Part shown: positions 15,336-22,578 of the stretch, piece after piece
Layout: each line of letters opens with the position of its first letter
How positions within the stretch are numbered: position 1 is the first letter of the stretch
Origin: an uncultured Clostridia bacterium
GTDB taxonomy: Bacteria; Bacillota; Clostridia; UBA1381
Reading direction: 5' to 3'
DNA: 34,674 nt
Assembly: GCA_934487205.1 (NCBI GenBank)
Contig: CAKSRS010000023.1
Location: 1-34,674 of the forward strand
Position numbers and translations under genes: made by a program
Notes under the pieces: generated by a model
Databases searched by the model: none
The model's input: the letters and a program-made list of their open reading frames with translations, nothing else
Told to the model about the DNA's origin: nothing

Positions 15336-15518
15336 CGATAAAGTATGAAAAGGGGGCGCGCTTTGTGCAAACCTCTGCCGATTGAACTGTCCGCGCGGAT
15401 TTTTCCGAAGGCTTTGCTGCAAAAACACGCGGGCGCAGTAATCTCTTATCATTGCCTGCGGATAAGAGAATTTTACCTACAATTTGTGCCGGCGCAGGGC
15501 GGCGGAATGGAGATTATT
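15336..15518 (+). promoter_or_regulatory. Structured 5' leader of asnA
   Basis: This stretch carries a perfect 9-bp hairpin, TCTCTTATC (15442-15450) with GATAAGAGA (15461-15469), and several GC-rich complementary segments such as CCGCG/CGCGG. GGCGCAGG occurs both in the upstream hairpin (15298-15305) and near the end of the leader at about 15491. No T-box signature sequence was found. The frame of asnA is open here back to ATG 15345, but without a ribosome binding site. It may be a cis-regulatory RNA; the class is not recognised. Confidence 0.4.
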
Positions 15519-16526
15519 ATGACAAACCTTATTATTCCGGAAGGCTACAAGTCACTTTTGTCGCTCAGACAGACCGAGCTTGCGATAAAAAAAGTTAAGG
15601 ATTTTTTTGAAAGAGACCTGTCAATTCAGCTCAATCTTACGCGTGTTTCCGCACCGCTTTTTGTAAACCGTGACAGCGGCTTAAACGATATGTTAAACGG
15701 TGTGGAGCGCCCCGTATCATTCGATTTGAAGGAAACGGACGGCGAATACGAAATTGTACATTCTTTGGCAAAATGGAAACGTTTTGCCCTGAAACATTAC
15801 GGTTTCGGGCACAATGAAGGACTTTACACCGATATGAACGCAATCCGCCGCGATGAAGATACCGATAACCTCCACTCGGTTTATGTTGACCAGTGGGATT
15901 GGGAAAAGGTAATCGATAAATCGGAACGTACCGAAGAAACGCTGAAAAACACGGTACATCTTGTTTACAACACCTTAAAGCACACCGAAAGATATATCGC
16001 GTCGGAATATGATTTTGCGGAGATTTATCTCCCCGAGGATATATTCTTTATAACCACCCAGGAACTTGAGGATATGTACCCGGATAAGACGCCGAAAGAG
16101 CGCGAATACGCAATTGCGAAGGACAAGGGTGCGGTATTCCTCATGCAGATAGGCGGAGTGTTAAAATCGGGGATTATGCACGACGGACGTGCGCCCGACT
16201 ATGACGATTGGAATCTGAACGGTGATATTATCGTATATTATCCCGTTTTGGACACGGCGCTTGAGCTTTCGTCAATGGGCATACGTGTTGACGAAGAATC
16301 GCTTATGTCGCAGCTGAAAATCCGCGGCAAGGAAGAAAACGCAAAACTTCCCTTCCAGAAAGCGCTGCTTGACGGCGAACTTCCGTACACAATAGGTGGC
16401 GGAATAGGGCAATCGCGAATTTGTATGTATTTCCTTCACAAGGCGCATGTCGGCGAGGTTCAGGCGTCGGTATGGACGCAGGAAATGCTCGATGAATGTA
16501 AAAAGCACGGAATAGATATTCTGTAA
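15519..16526 (+). CDS. asnA: Aspartate-ammonia ligase (asparagine synthetase A)
   Basis: The 335-residue cytoplasmic enzyme makes asparagine from aspartate, ammonia and ATP; it is related to class II aminoacyl-tRNA synthetases. Family features include FVNRDSGLNDMLNGVERPVSF, the long WDWEKVI region and the C-terminal ELSSMGIRVD and GGGIGQSRICM that build the active site. The length matches the 330 residues of E. coli AsnA. ATG 15519 has TGGAG six bases upstream; ATG 15507 in the same frame is a second choice. The frame is open further upstream to 15345 but that part is the structured leader. The gene has its own promoter and terminator and is transcribed alone. Confidence 0.97.
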   Translation: MTNLIIPEGYKSLLSLRQTELAIKKVKDFFERDLSIQLNLTRVSAPLFVNRDSGLNDMLNGVERPVSFDLKETDGEYEIVHSLAKWKRFALKHYGFGHNEGLYTDMNAIRRDEDTDNLHSVYVDQWDWEKVIDKSERTEETLKNTVHLVYNTLKHTERYIASEYDFAEIYLPEDIFFITTQELEDMYPDKTPKEREYAIAKDKGAVFLMQIGGVLKSGIMHDGRAPDYDDWNLNGDIIVYYPVLDTALELSSMGIRVDEESLMSQLKIRGKEENAKLPFQKALLDGELPYTIGGGIGQSRICMYFLHKAHVGEVQASVWTQEMLDECKKHGIDIL

Positions 16527-16529
16527 CTA

Positions 16530-16560
16530 AAAAATCGCTCGCACATGCGAGCGGTTTTTT
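16530..16560. terminator. Bidirectional terminator between asnA and the Asn/Gln-rich gene
   Basis: CGCTCGC (16536-16542) and GCGAGCG (16547-16553) enclose a 4-nt loop, with an A run on the left and a T run on the right. It ends asnA and, in the other direction, the minus-strand gene whose stop overlaps it by two bases. Confidence 0.85.
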
Positions 16561-16723
16561 AGTAATTCTCACTGTTATTTTTCTTGTTGCAATTCTGATT
16601 ATTGTTCTTTTGATTTTGATTGTTGTTCTGATTCTGATTGTTGTTTTGATTCTGATTGTTGTTTTGATTATTTTTCTTGCTGTTATTCTGATTATTCTGA
16701 TTATTCTGATTGTTATTCGGCAT
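16559..16723 (-). CDS. Asn/Gln-rich low-complexity small protein
   Basis: The 54-residue product has 31 Asn and 11 Gln, about 78% of the chain, with a few Lys, one Cys and a C-terminal Tyr. The core repeats the unit Gln-Asn-Gln-Asn-Asn-Asn, reflected in near-identical 18-bp DNA repeats at about 16613-16672. Although it is low complexity, it looks like a true gene: ATG 16723 is preceded by GAGGAGGTGAG, one of the strongest ribosome binding sites in the window, and a terminator sits at the stop. The frame runs on to 16804 upstream but crosses the dyad and has no site there. There is no signal peptide or membrane helix. Small Asn-rich proteins of this sort occur in spore-forming Clostridia, and a spore or surface role is possible, but I cannot assign one. 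Confidence 0.7.
   Translation of the reverse strand: MPNNNQNNQNNQNNSKKNNQNNNQNQNNNQNQNNNQNQKNNNQNCNKKNNSENY
16613..16672 (-). repeat. Short tandem repeats coding for QNQNNN units
   Basis: Units of about 18 bp such as CTGATTGTTGTTTTGATT recur in tandem with small changes and encode the Gln/Asn repeats of the small protein. Such repeats can change copy number by slippage or unequal crossing over. Confidence 0.6.
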
Positions 16724-16757
16724 GAAACTCACCTCCTCATATAAAAGGTTCTGCACT

Positions 16758-16795
16758 TTTTCGGATAAATGCATAAATATGCCGCTATCCGAAAA
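16758..16795. promoter_or_regulatory. 38-bp nested dyad upstream of the Asn/Gln-rich gene
   Basis: TTTTCGGATA (16758-16767) and TATCCGAAAA (16786-16795) are perfect arms. Inside them GCATA (16771-16775) and TATGC (16778-16782) share the same centre (16776.5), with three unpaired bases between the two levels. It lies 35-72 bases before the start codon on the minus strand and could be an operator for a dimeric regulator or a hairpin in the leader. Confidence 0.6.
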
Positions 16796-16920
16796 TGATA
16801 ACAAAGGCAGATAAATTCATGTTTTTTTCCGCCCGAGTTATTGCATGTAAGGGTTCGGGAAAAATTCCTTTACCGTTAAATATTATTTACGCAGTGAGTA
16901 AATTTTATTCACCAAAACGC

Positions 16921-16949
16921 TTGAAAATTTATTAAAAAAATGATACAAT
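16921..16949 (+). promoter_or_regulatory. Promoter of the recJ-rel-recF-gyrB cluster
   Basis: TTGAAA (16921-16926) and TACAAT (16944-16949) are 17 bases apart, with the TGA extension before the -10. The start would be near 16956, about 28 bases before recJ ATG. Confidence 0.75.
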
Positions 16950-16983
16950 ATATAATAAGGTAATTTTTATTTTGGAGAATGTT

Positions 16984-18693
16984 ATGCTCGATAAAATCTG
17001 GGAATACAAAAACGAAAATCTTGACAGAAAAGATATAGACAAATTCGCAAAAAGCTGCAGGATATCGCCCGCCGTTGCGGTGATACTCATGAACAGGGGA
17101 ATAACCGACGAAAAAGCCGCGCTGTCCTTTTTGAAAAAAGGTCTCGACGGCGTGCATGACCCGTTCCTCTTAAACGACATGGAAGAAGCGGTCACGCGCA
17201 TACTTGCCGCCGTTTCCGCACAGGAAAAAATAACGGTTTACGGTGACTATGACGCAGACGGCGTCACCTCCACCGCCGTATTATACGGATTTCTCAAAAA
17301 AATCGGTGCAAATGCGGACTACTTTCTTCCCGACCGTTTCAAAGACGGCTACGGACTGAATATTTCCGCAATAAACCGAATTACCCGCAACGGGACAAAA
17401 CTCATGATTACGGTCGACTGCGGAATCACATCGGTCGGTGAGGTCGAGTTCGCCAAGACTCAGGGGCTTGACGTCATCATAACTGACCACCACACATGCA
17501 AAGAAACCCTCCCGCGCGCCGTGGCTGTCATAAATCCCAAGCGCCCGGACAGTACATATCCCTTTCGCGAACTTGCGGGAGTCGGTGTCGCATTCAACCT
17601 TGTGCTTGCAGCGGCGGTGCGCATGGGGTATTCTTCAAAGGAAATATTTTTTGAATATGCAGACCTTGCCGCAATCGGTACAATCGCTGATGTTGTGCCC
17701 CTGCTTGATGAAAACAGGGTAATCGCATCGCGCGGAATTTCATTGATTGCCGAGGGTAAAAATATCGGCGTCCGCGCGCTTTTGGAGGTTTCCGGTGCGG
17801 GCGAAAGACCGACGGACAGCACAACGGTCGCATTTATGATTGCGCCGCGACTTAACGCCGCCGGTCGGCTTGAACACGCTAACATCGCGGAGCAGCTATT
17901 GATTGAAACGGACTCTGCAAAGGCTTTCGAAACGGCGTCATACTTAAACGACACCAACAAGCGCCGTCAAAAAACCGAACAGCAAATTTTTGAGGAAGCG
18001 CTTTCTCAGGCAATGTCCTTTGAAAAGGAGCAATACGTCTATGTTTTGGCTCACGAAGGCTGGCATCACGGCGTTATCGGCATAGTTGCATCGCGCATAT
18101 GTGAGCGCTTTTACCGTCCGTGCATACTAATTTCATGCGAGGACGGCAAGGCAAAAGGCTCGGGGCGTTCGATAGAGGAACTTAACCTTTTCGACGCGCT
18201 TTCGGACAGCGACGACCTTTTATCCGCTTTCGGCGGGCATGCACAGGCGGCAGGCTTAAGCCTTCCCGCCGACAAAATAGACGAATTTCGCACACGCATT
18301 AACGCATACGCAAAAAAAATGCTTGAAGGCAAAACTCTCTTGCCGAAAATCAGGCTTGATTGCCGCCTATCCCCCGCGAACATCACGCTTTCCGCCGCGA
18401 AAACGGTAGCATCTCTCGAGCCGTTCGGCTGCGGGAATGAAATGCCCGTATTTTCATTATCGGGCGCGGTCATTTCGCAGATAGCGGCAATGGGTGCGGA
18501 CGGACGGCATCTGCGCATGCGGCTTTCATGCAGCGGATACAGTTTTAACGCCGTGGGATTCGGTATGGGCGATTTATGCAAGAGCCTTTCCGCCGGCGAT
18601 ACGGTAAGCATAGCATTCTGCATGAGCGTGAACTCGTATCAGGGCGGCGAAACGCTGCAGCTCATGCTTAAAGATATAAAGAAATATGATTGA
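16984..18693 (+). CDS. recJ: Single-stranded-DNA-specific exonuclease RecJ
   Basis: The 569-residue protein is a 5'-3' exonuclease of the DHH family, acting in recombination and repair. Visible motifs are GDYDADG (87-93), VDCG (144-147), the eponymous DHH (168-170), HEGWHHGVIGIVASR and the DHHA1 signature GGHAQAAG (417-424), with an OB-like C-terminal domain. It is close to the E. coli length (577) and lacks the long C-terminal extension of B. subtilis RecJ. ATG 16984 is chosen because TTTGGAG lies six bases upstream; a TTG at 16972 is in frame but contains that site. rel follows with a possible overlap. Confidence 0.95.
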   Translation: MLDKIWEYKNENLDRKDIDKFAKSCRISPAVAVILMNRGITDEKAALSFLKKGLDGVHDPFLLNDMEEAVTRILAAVSAQEKITVYGDYDADGVTSTAVLYGFLKKIGANADYFLPDRFKDGYGLNISAINRITRNGTKLMITVDCGITSVGEVEFAKTQGLDVIITDHHTCKETLPRAVAVINPKRPDSTYPFRELAGVGVAFNLVLAAAVRMGYSSKEIFFEYADLAAIGTIADVVPLLDENRVIASRGISLIAEGKNIGVRALLEVSGAGERPTDSTTVAFMIAPRLNAAGRLEHANIAEQLLIETDSAKAFETASYLNDTNKRRQKTEQQIFEEALSQAMSFEKEQYVYVLAHEGWHHGVIGIVASRICERFYRPCILISCEDGKAKGSGRSIEELNLFDALSDSDDLLSAFGGHAQAAGLSLPADKIDEFRTRINAYAKKMLEGKTLLPKIRLDCRLSPANITLSAAKTVASLEPFGCGNEMPVFSLSGAVISQIAAMGADGRHLRMRLSCSGYSFNAVGFGMGDLCKSLSAGDTVSIAFCMSVNSYQGGETLQLMLKDIKKYD

Positions 18694-18718
18694 TATTGAA
18701 ACAGGTGGGAATGGTAAT

Positions 18719-20950
18719 ATGACGGATAAAACTACAGATATTTTTGCAGCTGCCGACAAACTTGGGCACATAGCCGACGAAACCGACGTCATTGTTGATA
18801 AAGTAATAGAACGCGTAAAAGGCTACAATCCCAAGGCGAACACCGACATGATTTACGTTGCGTACCGTCTGGCAAAAGCTGCGCACAAAAACCAGTTCCG
18901 AAAATCGGGTGAACCGTATATTATCCACCCGGTACAGATAGCCTATATCGCATCGGAGCTTTCTATGGACAGCGTCGCGATTTGCGCGGGTTTGCTGCAC
19001 GACGTCATAGAGGATACGCCCTACACGTTTGACAACATCGCCATGCTTTTCGGCAGACCCGTTGCCGAAATTGTCGACGGCGTTACCAAGCTTAAAAAAA
19101 TCCAATACCGCGAACGTCAGGAACAGCAAGTGGAAAATCTGCGCAAAATGTTCTTTGCCATGAGCAAGGATATCCGCGTGGTTATCATAAAACTTATTGA
19201 CAGACTGCATAATATGCGGACGCTCAGCTATCAGCCGCGCGAAAAACAGCTGTATATAGCCAAGGAAACGCTTGATGTGTATGCGCCTCTTGCCCATCGT
19301 TTGGGTATCTCCAAAATCAAATCGGAGCTTGAGGATCTTGCACTTAAATATCTCGACCCGATAGCGTACGAGGAAATAGCCGAGAGCATTAATCAGAAAA
19401 AAAGCGAACGCGAGGCGTTTGTTGCCGAAATTATTTCCGCGCTTAAAGAAAAGATGGCGCAAAACAATATTGAATGTGAAATAACGGGTCGCGCAAAGCA
19501 TTTTTACAGCATATTCCGTAAAATGTATGCGCAAAACAAAACCATAGACGAAATTTACGACCTTTTTGCGGTGCGCATTATCGTAAACACGGTCGCGGAA
19601 TGTTACGCGGTTTTGGGCATGGTTCACGAAATGTACACACCGCTCCCGATGCGGTTTAAAGACTATATCGCCATGCCGAAACCGAACATGTATCAATCGC
19701 TGCACACAACGGTTGTCGGCGCTGGCGGAACGCCGTTCGAAATTCAAATCCGCACATGGGAAATGCACCGCGTCGCACAGGAAGGTATCGCCGCGCACTG
19801 GAAATACAAAGAGGGTAAATCGGGCGTCGATTCCATGGATAAGGAGCTCGAATGGGTTCGCAAGCTGATGGAAACCCAGGAAAACATCATGGACGCTGAC
19901 CAATTTATGAACAGTCTGAAAATCGACATGTTCTCCGACCAGGTTTTTGCATTTACACCGCAAGGCAAGGTTATTCCTCTGCCGAACGGTTCAACGGCAA
20001 TCGACTTTGCCTTCGCAATCCATACCCAGGTCGGCAGCAAAATGGTTGGCGCAAAAGCCAACGGCAAAATTATCCCTATCACATACAAACTGCAAAACGG
20101 CGATATTATTGAAATTTTGACCTCTCCGCAAGCAAAGGGACCGAGCCGCGACTGGCTTAAAATCGTCAAAACTTCACAAGCGCGCACAAAAATCAATCAA
20201 TGGCTAAAAAAGGAATGTCGCGAGGAAAATATCGTCCACGGCAAGGAAATCCTCGAAAAAGAGGTAAAGCGCCTTAATATCCCGTTTTCAAGCCTGTTCC
20301 GTGAAGAATGGCTTACGCCCATTTATAAAAAGTACACTTTCGGCGGTATTGACGATTTATTTGCAAGCGTCGGCTACGGCGGGCTTTCCGCGCAAAAAGT
20401 TATTATGCATTTGCGCGAAGATTACGTTAAGGAACAGAAAAAGAACGCGCCCGAAAAGCCGCCTGCCGTAACAGCTCCGCGCAGAAAGAACAATTCATGC
20501 GGCATTGAAGTAAAGGGGATTGACAACTGTCTTGTGCGCCTTTCCAAATGCTGTAACCCCGTTCCGGGCGACGAAATTGTCGGCTTTATCACAAAGGGCC
20601 GCGGCGTATCGGTGCACCGTGCCGATTGCCCGAATATTCAGCCCGAAGTTCTGTCCGACGAGGACAAAAAGCGCTTTATCAAGGTAAACTGGACGGGTGA
20701 AAACCGTACTTCATATGTTGCCTCGCTGCGCATAGAAACGGAAAATTCGACCGGCATGCTGCTGAAAATTACAACGGTTCTTGCCGATTTGAAAATCAAC
20801 TGCGCATCAATAAATGCGCGAACCTTTAAAAACAAGACCTCGGTTATCGACCTGGGGCTTGAAATATCCGACACAAACGACTTAAAGCGTGCGGTTACGC
20901 GAATTTCGCAAATTCCTGGCGTTCTGAGCGTTAACCGGACAACAAATTAA
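18719..20950 (+). CDS. rel: Bifunctional (p)ppGpp synthetase/hydrolase Rel
   Basis: The 743-residue protein makes and destroys the alarmone ppGpp in response to uncharged tRNA on the ribosome. An N-terminal HD hydrolase domain retains His94-Asp95 (LLHDVIEDT), so hydrolase activity is expected. The synthetase domain shows RAKHFYSIFRKM, DLFAVRIIV and YQSLHTT (325-331). TGS (about 385-450), the zinc-finger-like CCNPVPGDEIVGFITKGRG and C-terminal ACT (about 667-743) complete the long RSH form. ATG 18719 has GGTGGG upstream; ATG 18686 is in frame, would overlap recJ by eight bases and has a poorer site. Firmicutes usually carry rel beside apt or dtd, often near recJ, so recJ-rel is normal and the following yaaA is the unusual join. 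Confidence 0.97.
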   Translation: MTDKTTDIFAAADKLGHIADETDVIVDKVIERVKGYNPKANTDMIYVAYRLAKAAHKNQFRKSGEPYIIHPVQIAYIASELSMDSVAICAGLLHDVIEDTPYTFDNIAMLFGRPVAEIVDGVTKLKKIQYRERQEQQVENLRKMFFAMSKDIRVVIIKLIDRLHNMRTLSYQPREKQLYIAKETLDVYAPLAHRLGISKIKSELEDLALKYLDPIAYEEIAESINQKKSEREAFVAEIISALKEKMAQNNIECEITGRAKHFYSIFRKMYAQNKTIDEIYDLFAVRIIVNTVAECYAVLGMVHEMYTPLPMRFKDYIAMPKPNMYQSLHTTVVGAGGTPFEIQIRTWEMHRVAQEGIAAHWKYKEGKSGVDSMDKELEWVRKLMETQENIMDADQFMNSLKIDMFSDQVFAFTPQGKVIPLPNGSTAIDFAFAIHTQVGSKMVGAKANGKIIPITYKLQNGDIIEILTSPQAKGPSRDWLKIVKTSQARTKINQWLKKECREENIVHGKEILEKEVKRLNIPFSSLFREEWLTPIYKKYTFGGIDDLFASVGYGGLSAQKVIMHLREDYVKEQKKNAPEKPPAVTAPRRKNNSCGIEVKGIDNCLVRLSKCCNPVPGDEIVGFITKGRGVSVHRADCPNIQPEVLSDEDKKRFIKVNWTGENRTSYVASLRIETENSTGMLLKITTVLADLKINCASINARTFKNKTSVIDLGLEISDTNDLKRAVTRISQIPGVLSVNRTTN

Positions 20951-20968
20951 CACAAGGAGTCTGAGCCA

Positions 20969-21199
20969 ATGGAAATACAAAAGCTTGACACAGAAATTTC
21001 TACCGAATATATAAAGCTTGACCAATTGCTGAAATTTTCGCAGATTGCCGACACGGGGGCAATTGCAAAGGAAATGATTGCGGATGGAATAATTTCGGTA
21101 AACGGCGAGCCGTGCCTTATGCGCGGGAAAAAAATCCGCCCCGGCGACGTTGTATTTGCCGATTTTGAAGATGAAGGCTTTGAGATTACGGTGATATAA
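20969..21199 (+). CDS. yaaA: S4-domain RNA-binding protein YaaA
   Basis: The 76-residue protein is a single S4 domain (YIKLDQLLKFSQIADTG, then GIISVNGEPCLMRGKKIRPGD), the small RNA-binding fold found in ribosomal protein S4 and tyrosyl-tRNA synthetase. YaaA of this kind lies between dnaN and recF in Firmicutes; here rel takes the place of dnaN upstream. AGGAG lies nine bases before the ATG. Its stop TAA directly abuts the recF ATG, so translation is probably coupled. The exact role is unknown; a ribosome-assembly function has been proposed for relatives. Confidence 0.9.
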   Translation: MEIQKLDTEISTEYIKLDQLLKFSQIADTGAIAKEMIADGIISVNGEPCLMRGKKIRPGDVVFADFEDEGFEITVI

Positions 21200-22285
21200 A
21201 TGAAAATCAAAAGTCTTACTCTTCATAATTTCCGAAATTATGAAAGAGAAACTGTAACATTTTCCGAAAACACAAACATAGTTTTCGGAAACAATGCCCA
21301 AGGAAAAACAAACCTTCTCGAGGCGGTTTACCTATTTTCCCACGGGAAAAGCCACCGCACCAAATCCGACGCGGAAATGATTAAATTCGGCAATGAATTC
21401 ATGCGCCTTACGCTTGAATTTGCCGACAAAAACCGCGACTACCGCGCCATTATGCAGCTTGCAAAAAACGGCAAAAAATCCGTGAGAATCAACAATGTCC
21501 CGATAACAAAGCTGTCGATGCTGATGCACTACTTAAATGTCGTGATGTTTTCACCTGAGGATCTGGAAATCGTAAAGGGTGCGCCGCAGCTGCGCCGGCG
21601 TTTTTTGGACGAGGCAATAAGCCAGATCTATCCGCTGTATTTGAAATGCCTGATATCGTACCACAAAAATCTTGCACAGAAAAACAATCTGCTCAAAAAG
21701 ATGAAATTCACCGGCAAAACAGATGATGCGATGCTTTCGGTATGGAATGAGCAGATAGCTGATGACGGCAGCCGGATTATGCATTACCGCAGCGAATTCG
21801 TGGAACGGCTGAACGGGTATGCGGGCAAAATTCATGCGGAAATAAGCGAAGAAAATTTCAAATTACTATATACACCGAGCGTAGAATGTGATATAATAAG
21901 TAAAGAGGCGTTCCTGGCAAAGCTTGAAACAAGCGCACCGCGCGAGATTGAAAACGGTTCGAGCCTTTACGGAATTCAGCGCGACGATTTGCGGTTTTTC
22001 ATCAATGACCGCGAGGTTAAAACATATGCGTCGCAGGGGCAGCAGCGCACCGCTGTGCTCAGTATGAAAATTGCGCAGATGGAAAGCATAAACGAACTGC
22101 GCGGCGAATACCCCGTGCTGCTGCTCGACGATATCATGAGCGAGCTCGATTCCGCACGCCGCCGATACCTTTCGGATAAAATCCGCGATAAACAGGTAAT
22201 TATCACATGTACCGATGCGGACGCCGTCGGAAGTTCCGGCTCGGCACGGATTTTTGAGGTACGCGCCGGGAAAATTATTATTTGA
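21200..22285 (+). CDS. recF: DNA replication and repair protein RecF
   Basis: The 361-residue SMC-like ATPase binds gapped DNA and, with RecO and RecR, loads RecA. It has Walker A GNNAQGKTNLLEAVY (31-45), the ABC-type signature region and Walker B VLLLDDIMSELDSARR near the C-terminus, plus the family segment YGIQRDDLRFFI. The start ATG 21200 follows the yaaA stop with no gap; GGTGA lies in the last codons of yaaA. remB follows after 15 bases. Confidence 0.97.
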   Translation: MKIKSLTLHNFRNYERETVTFSENTNIVFGNNAQGKTNLLEAVYLFSHGKSHRTKSDAEMIKFGNEFMRLTLEFADKNRDYRAIMQLAKNGKKSVRINNVPITKLSMLMHYLNVVMFSPEDLEIVKGAPQLRRRFLDEAISQIYPLYLKCLISYHKNLAQKNNLLKKMKFTGKTDDAMLSVWNEQIADDGSRIMHYRSEFVERLNGYAGKIHAEISEENFKLLYTPSVECDIISKEAFLAKLETSAPREIENGSSLYGIQRDDLRFFINDREVKTYASQGQQRTAVLSMKIAQMESINELRGEYPVLLLDDIMSELDSARRRYLSDKIRDKQVIITCTDADAVGSSGSARIFEVRAGKIII

Positions 22286-22300
22286 CGGAGGTTTTTTATA

Positions 22301-22564
22301 ATGTACCTTCATGTGGGCAATGAGGTTGCCGTCTCGCTTGACGACATAATAGGGATATTTGACATGGATAATACGACCGTTTCATCCCAAACCCGCGGCT
22401 TTTTGGCGGCGGCACAGAAAAACGGCGCGGTTATCGATGTTACCGAGGATTTGCCGAAATCCTTTATCGTCGCACAAAAAGGCGGAAAAACCTTTGTTTA
22501 TATATCATCGCTGGCACCGCGAACACTTTTAAAGCGTGCAAATTCAGAAAATTTTATAATATAA
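22301..22564 (+). CDS. remB: Extracellular matrix regulator RemB (DUF370, YaaB)
   Basis: The 87-residue protein starts MYLHVGNEVAVSLDDIIGIFDMD, the recognisable DUF370/RemB beginning. In B. subtilis RemA and RemB act on biofilm matrix genes; RemA is a DNA-binding protein of this family. Its place between recF and gyrB is conserved in Firmicutes. GGAGG lies about 12 bases before the ATG, a rather long gap. gyrB starts 14 bases after the stop. Confidence 0.92.
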   Translation: MYLHVGNEVAVSLDDIIGIFDMDNTTVSSQTRGFLAAAQKNGAVIDVTEDLPKSFIVAQKGGKTFVYISSLAPRTLLKRANSENFII

Positions 22565-22578
22565 TCAGGAGATAGAAA

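Noticed and set aside
15345..15518. N-terminal extension of AsnA from ATG 15345
   Set aside because: It has no ribosome binding site and does not match AsnA; the region is better read as a structured leader.
15288..15518. T-box riboswitch before asnA
   Set aside because: The conserved AGGGUGGNACCGCG signature is not found; AGGGCGGCGG near 15497 is too different and not placed in an antiterminator.
16613..16672. CRISPR array
   Set aside because: The repeats are contiguous coding triplet-based units without spacers.
16921..16983. Replication origin near recF-gyrB
   Set aside because: No cluster of DnaA boxes was noticed and dnaA is absent, so the recF block here is not evidence for oriC.
18668..19963. 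431-codon minus-strand ORF opposite rel
   Set aside because: It is a mirror of the rel frame, with Phe/His/Asn-rich nonsense composition typical of antisense frames.
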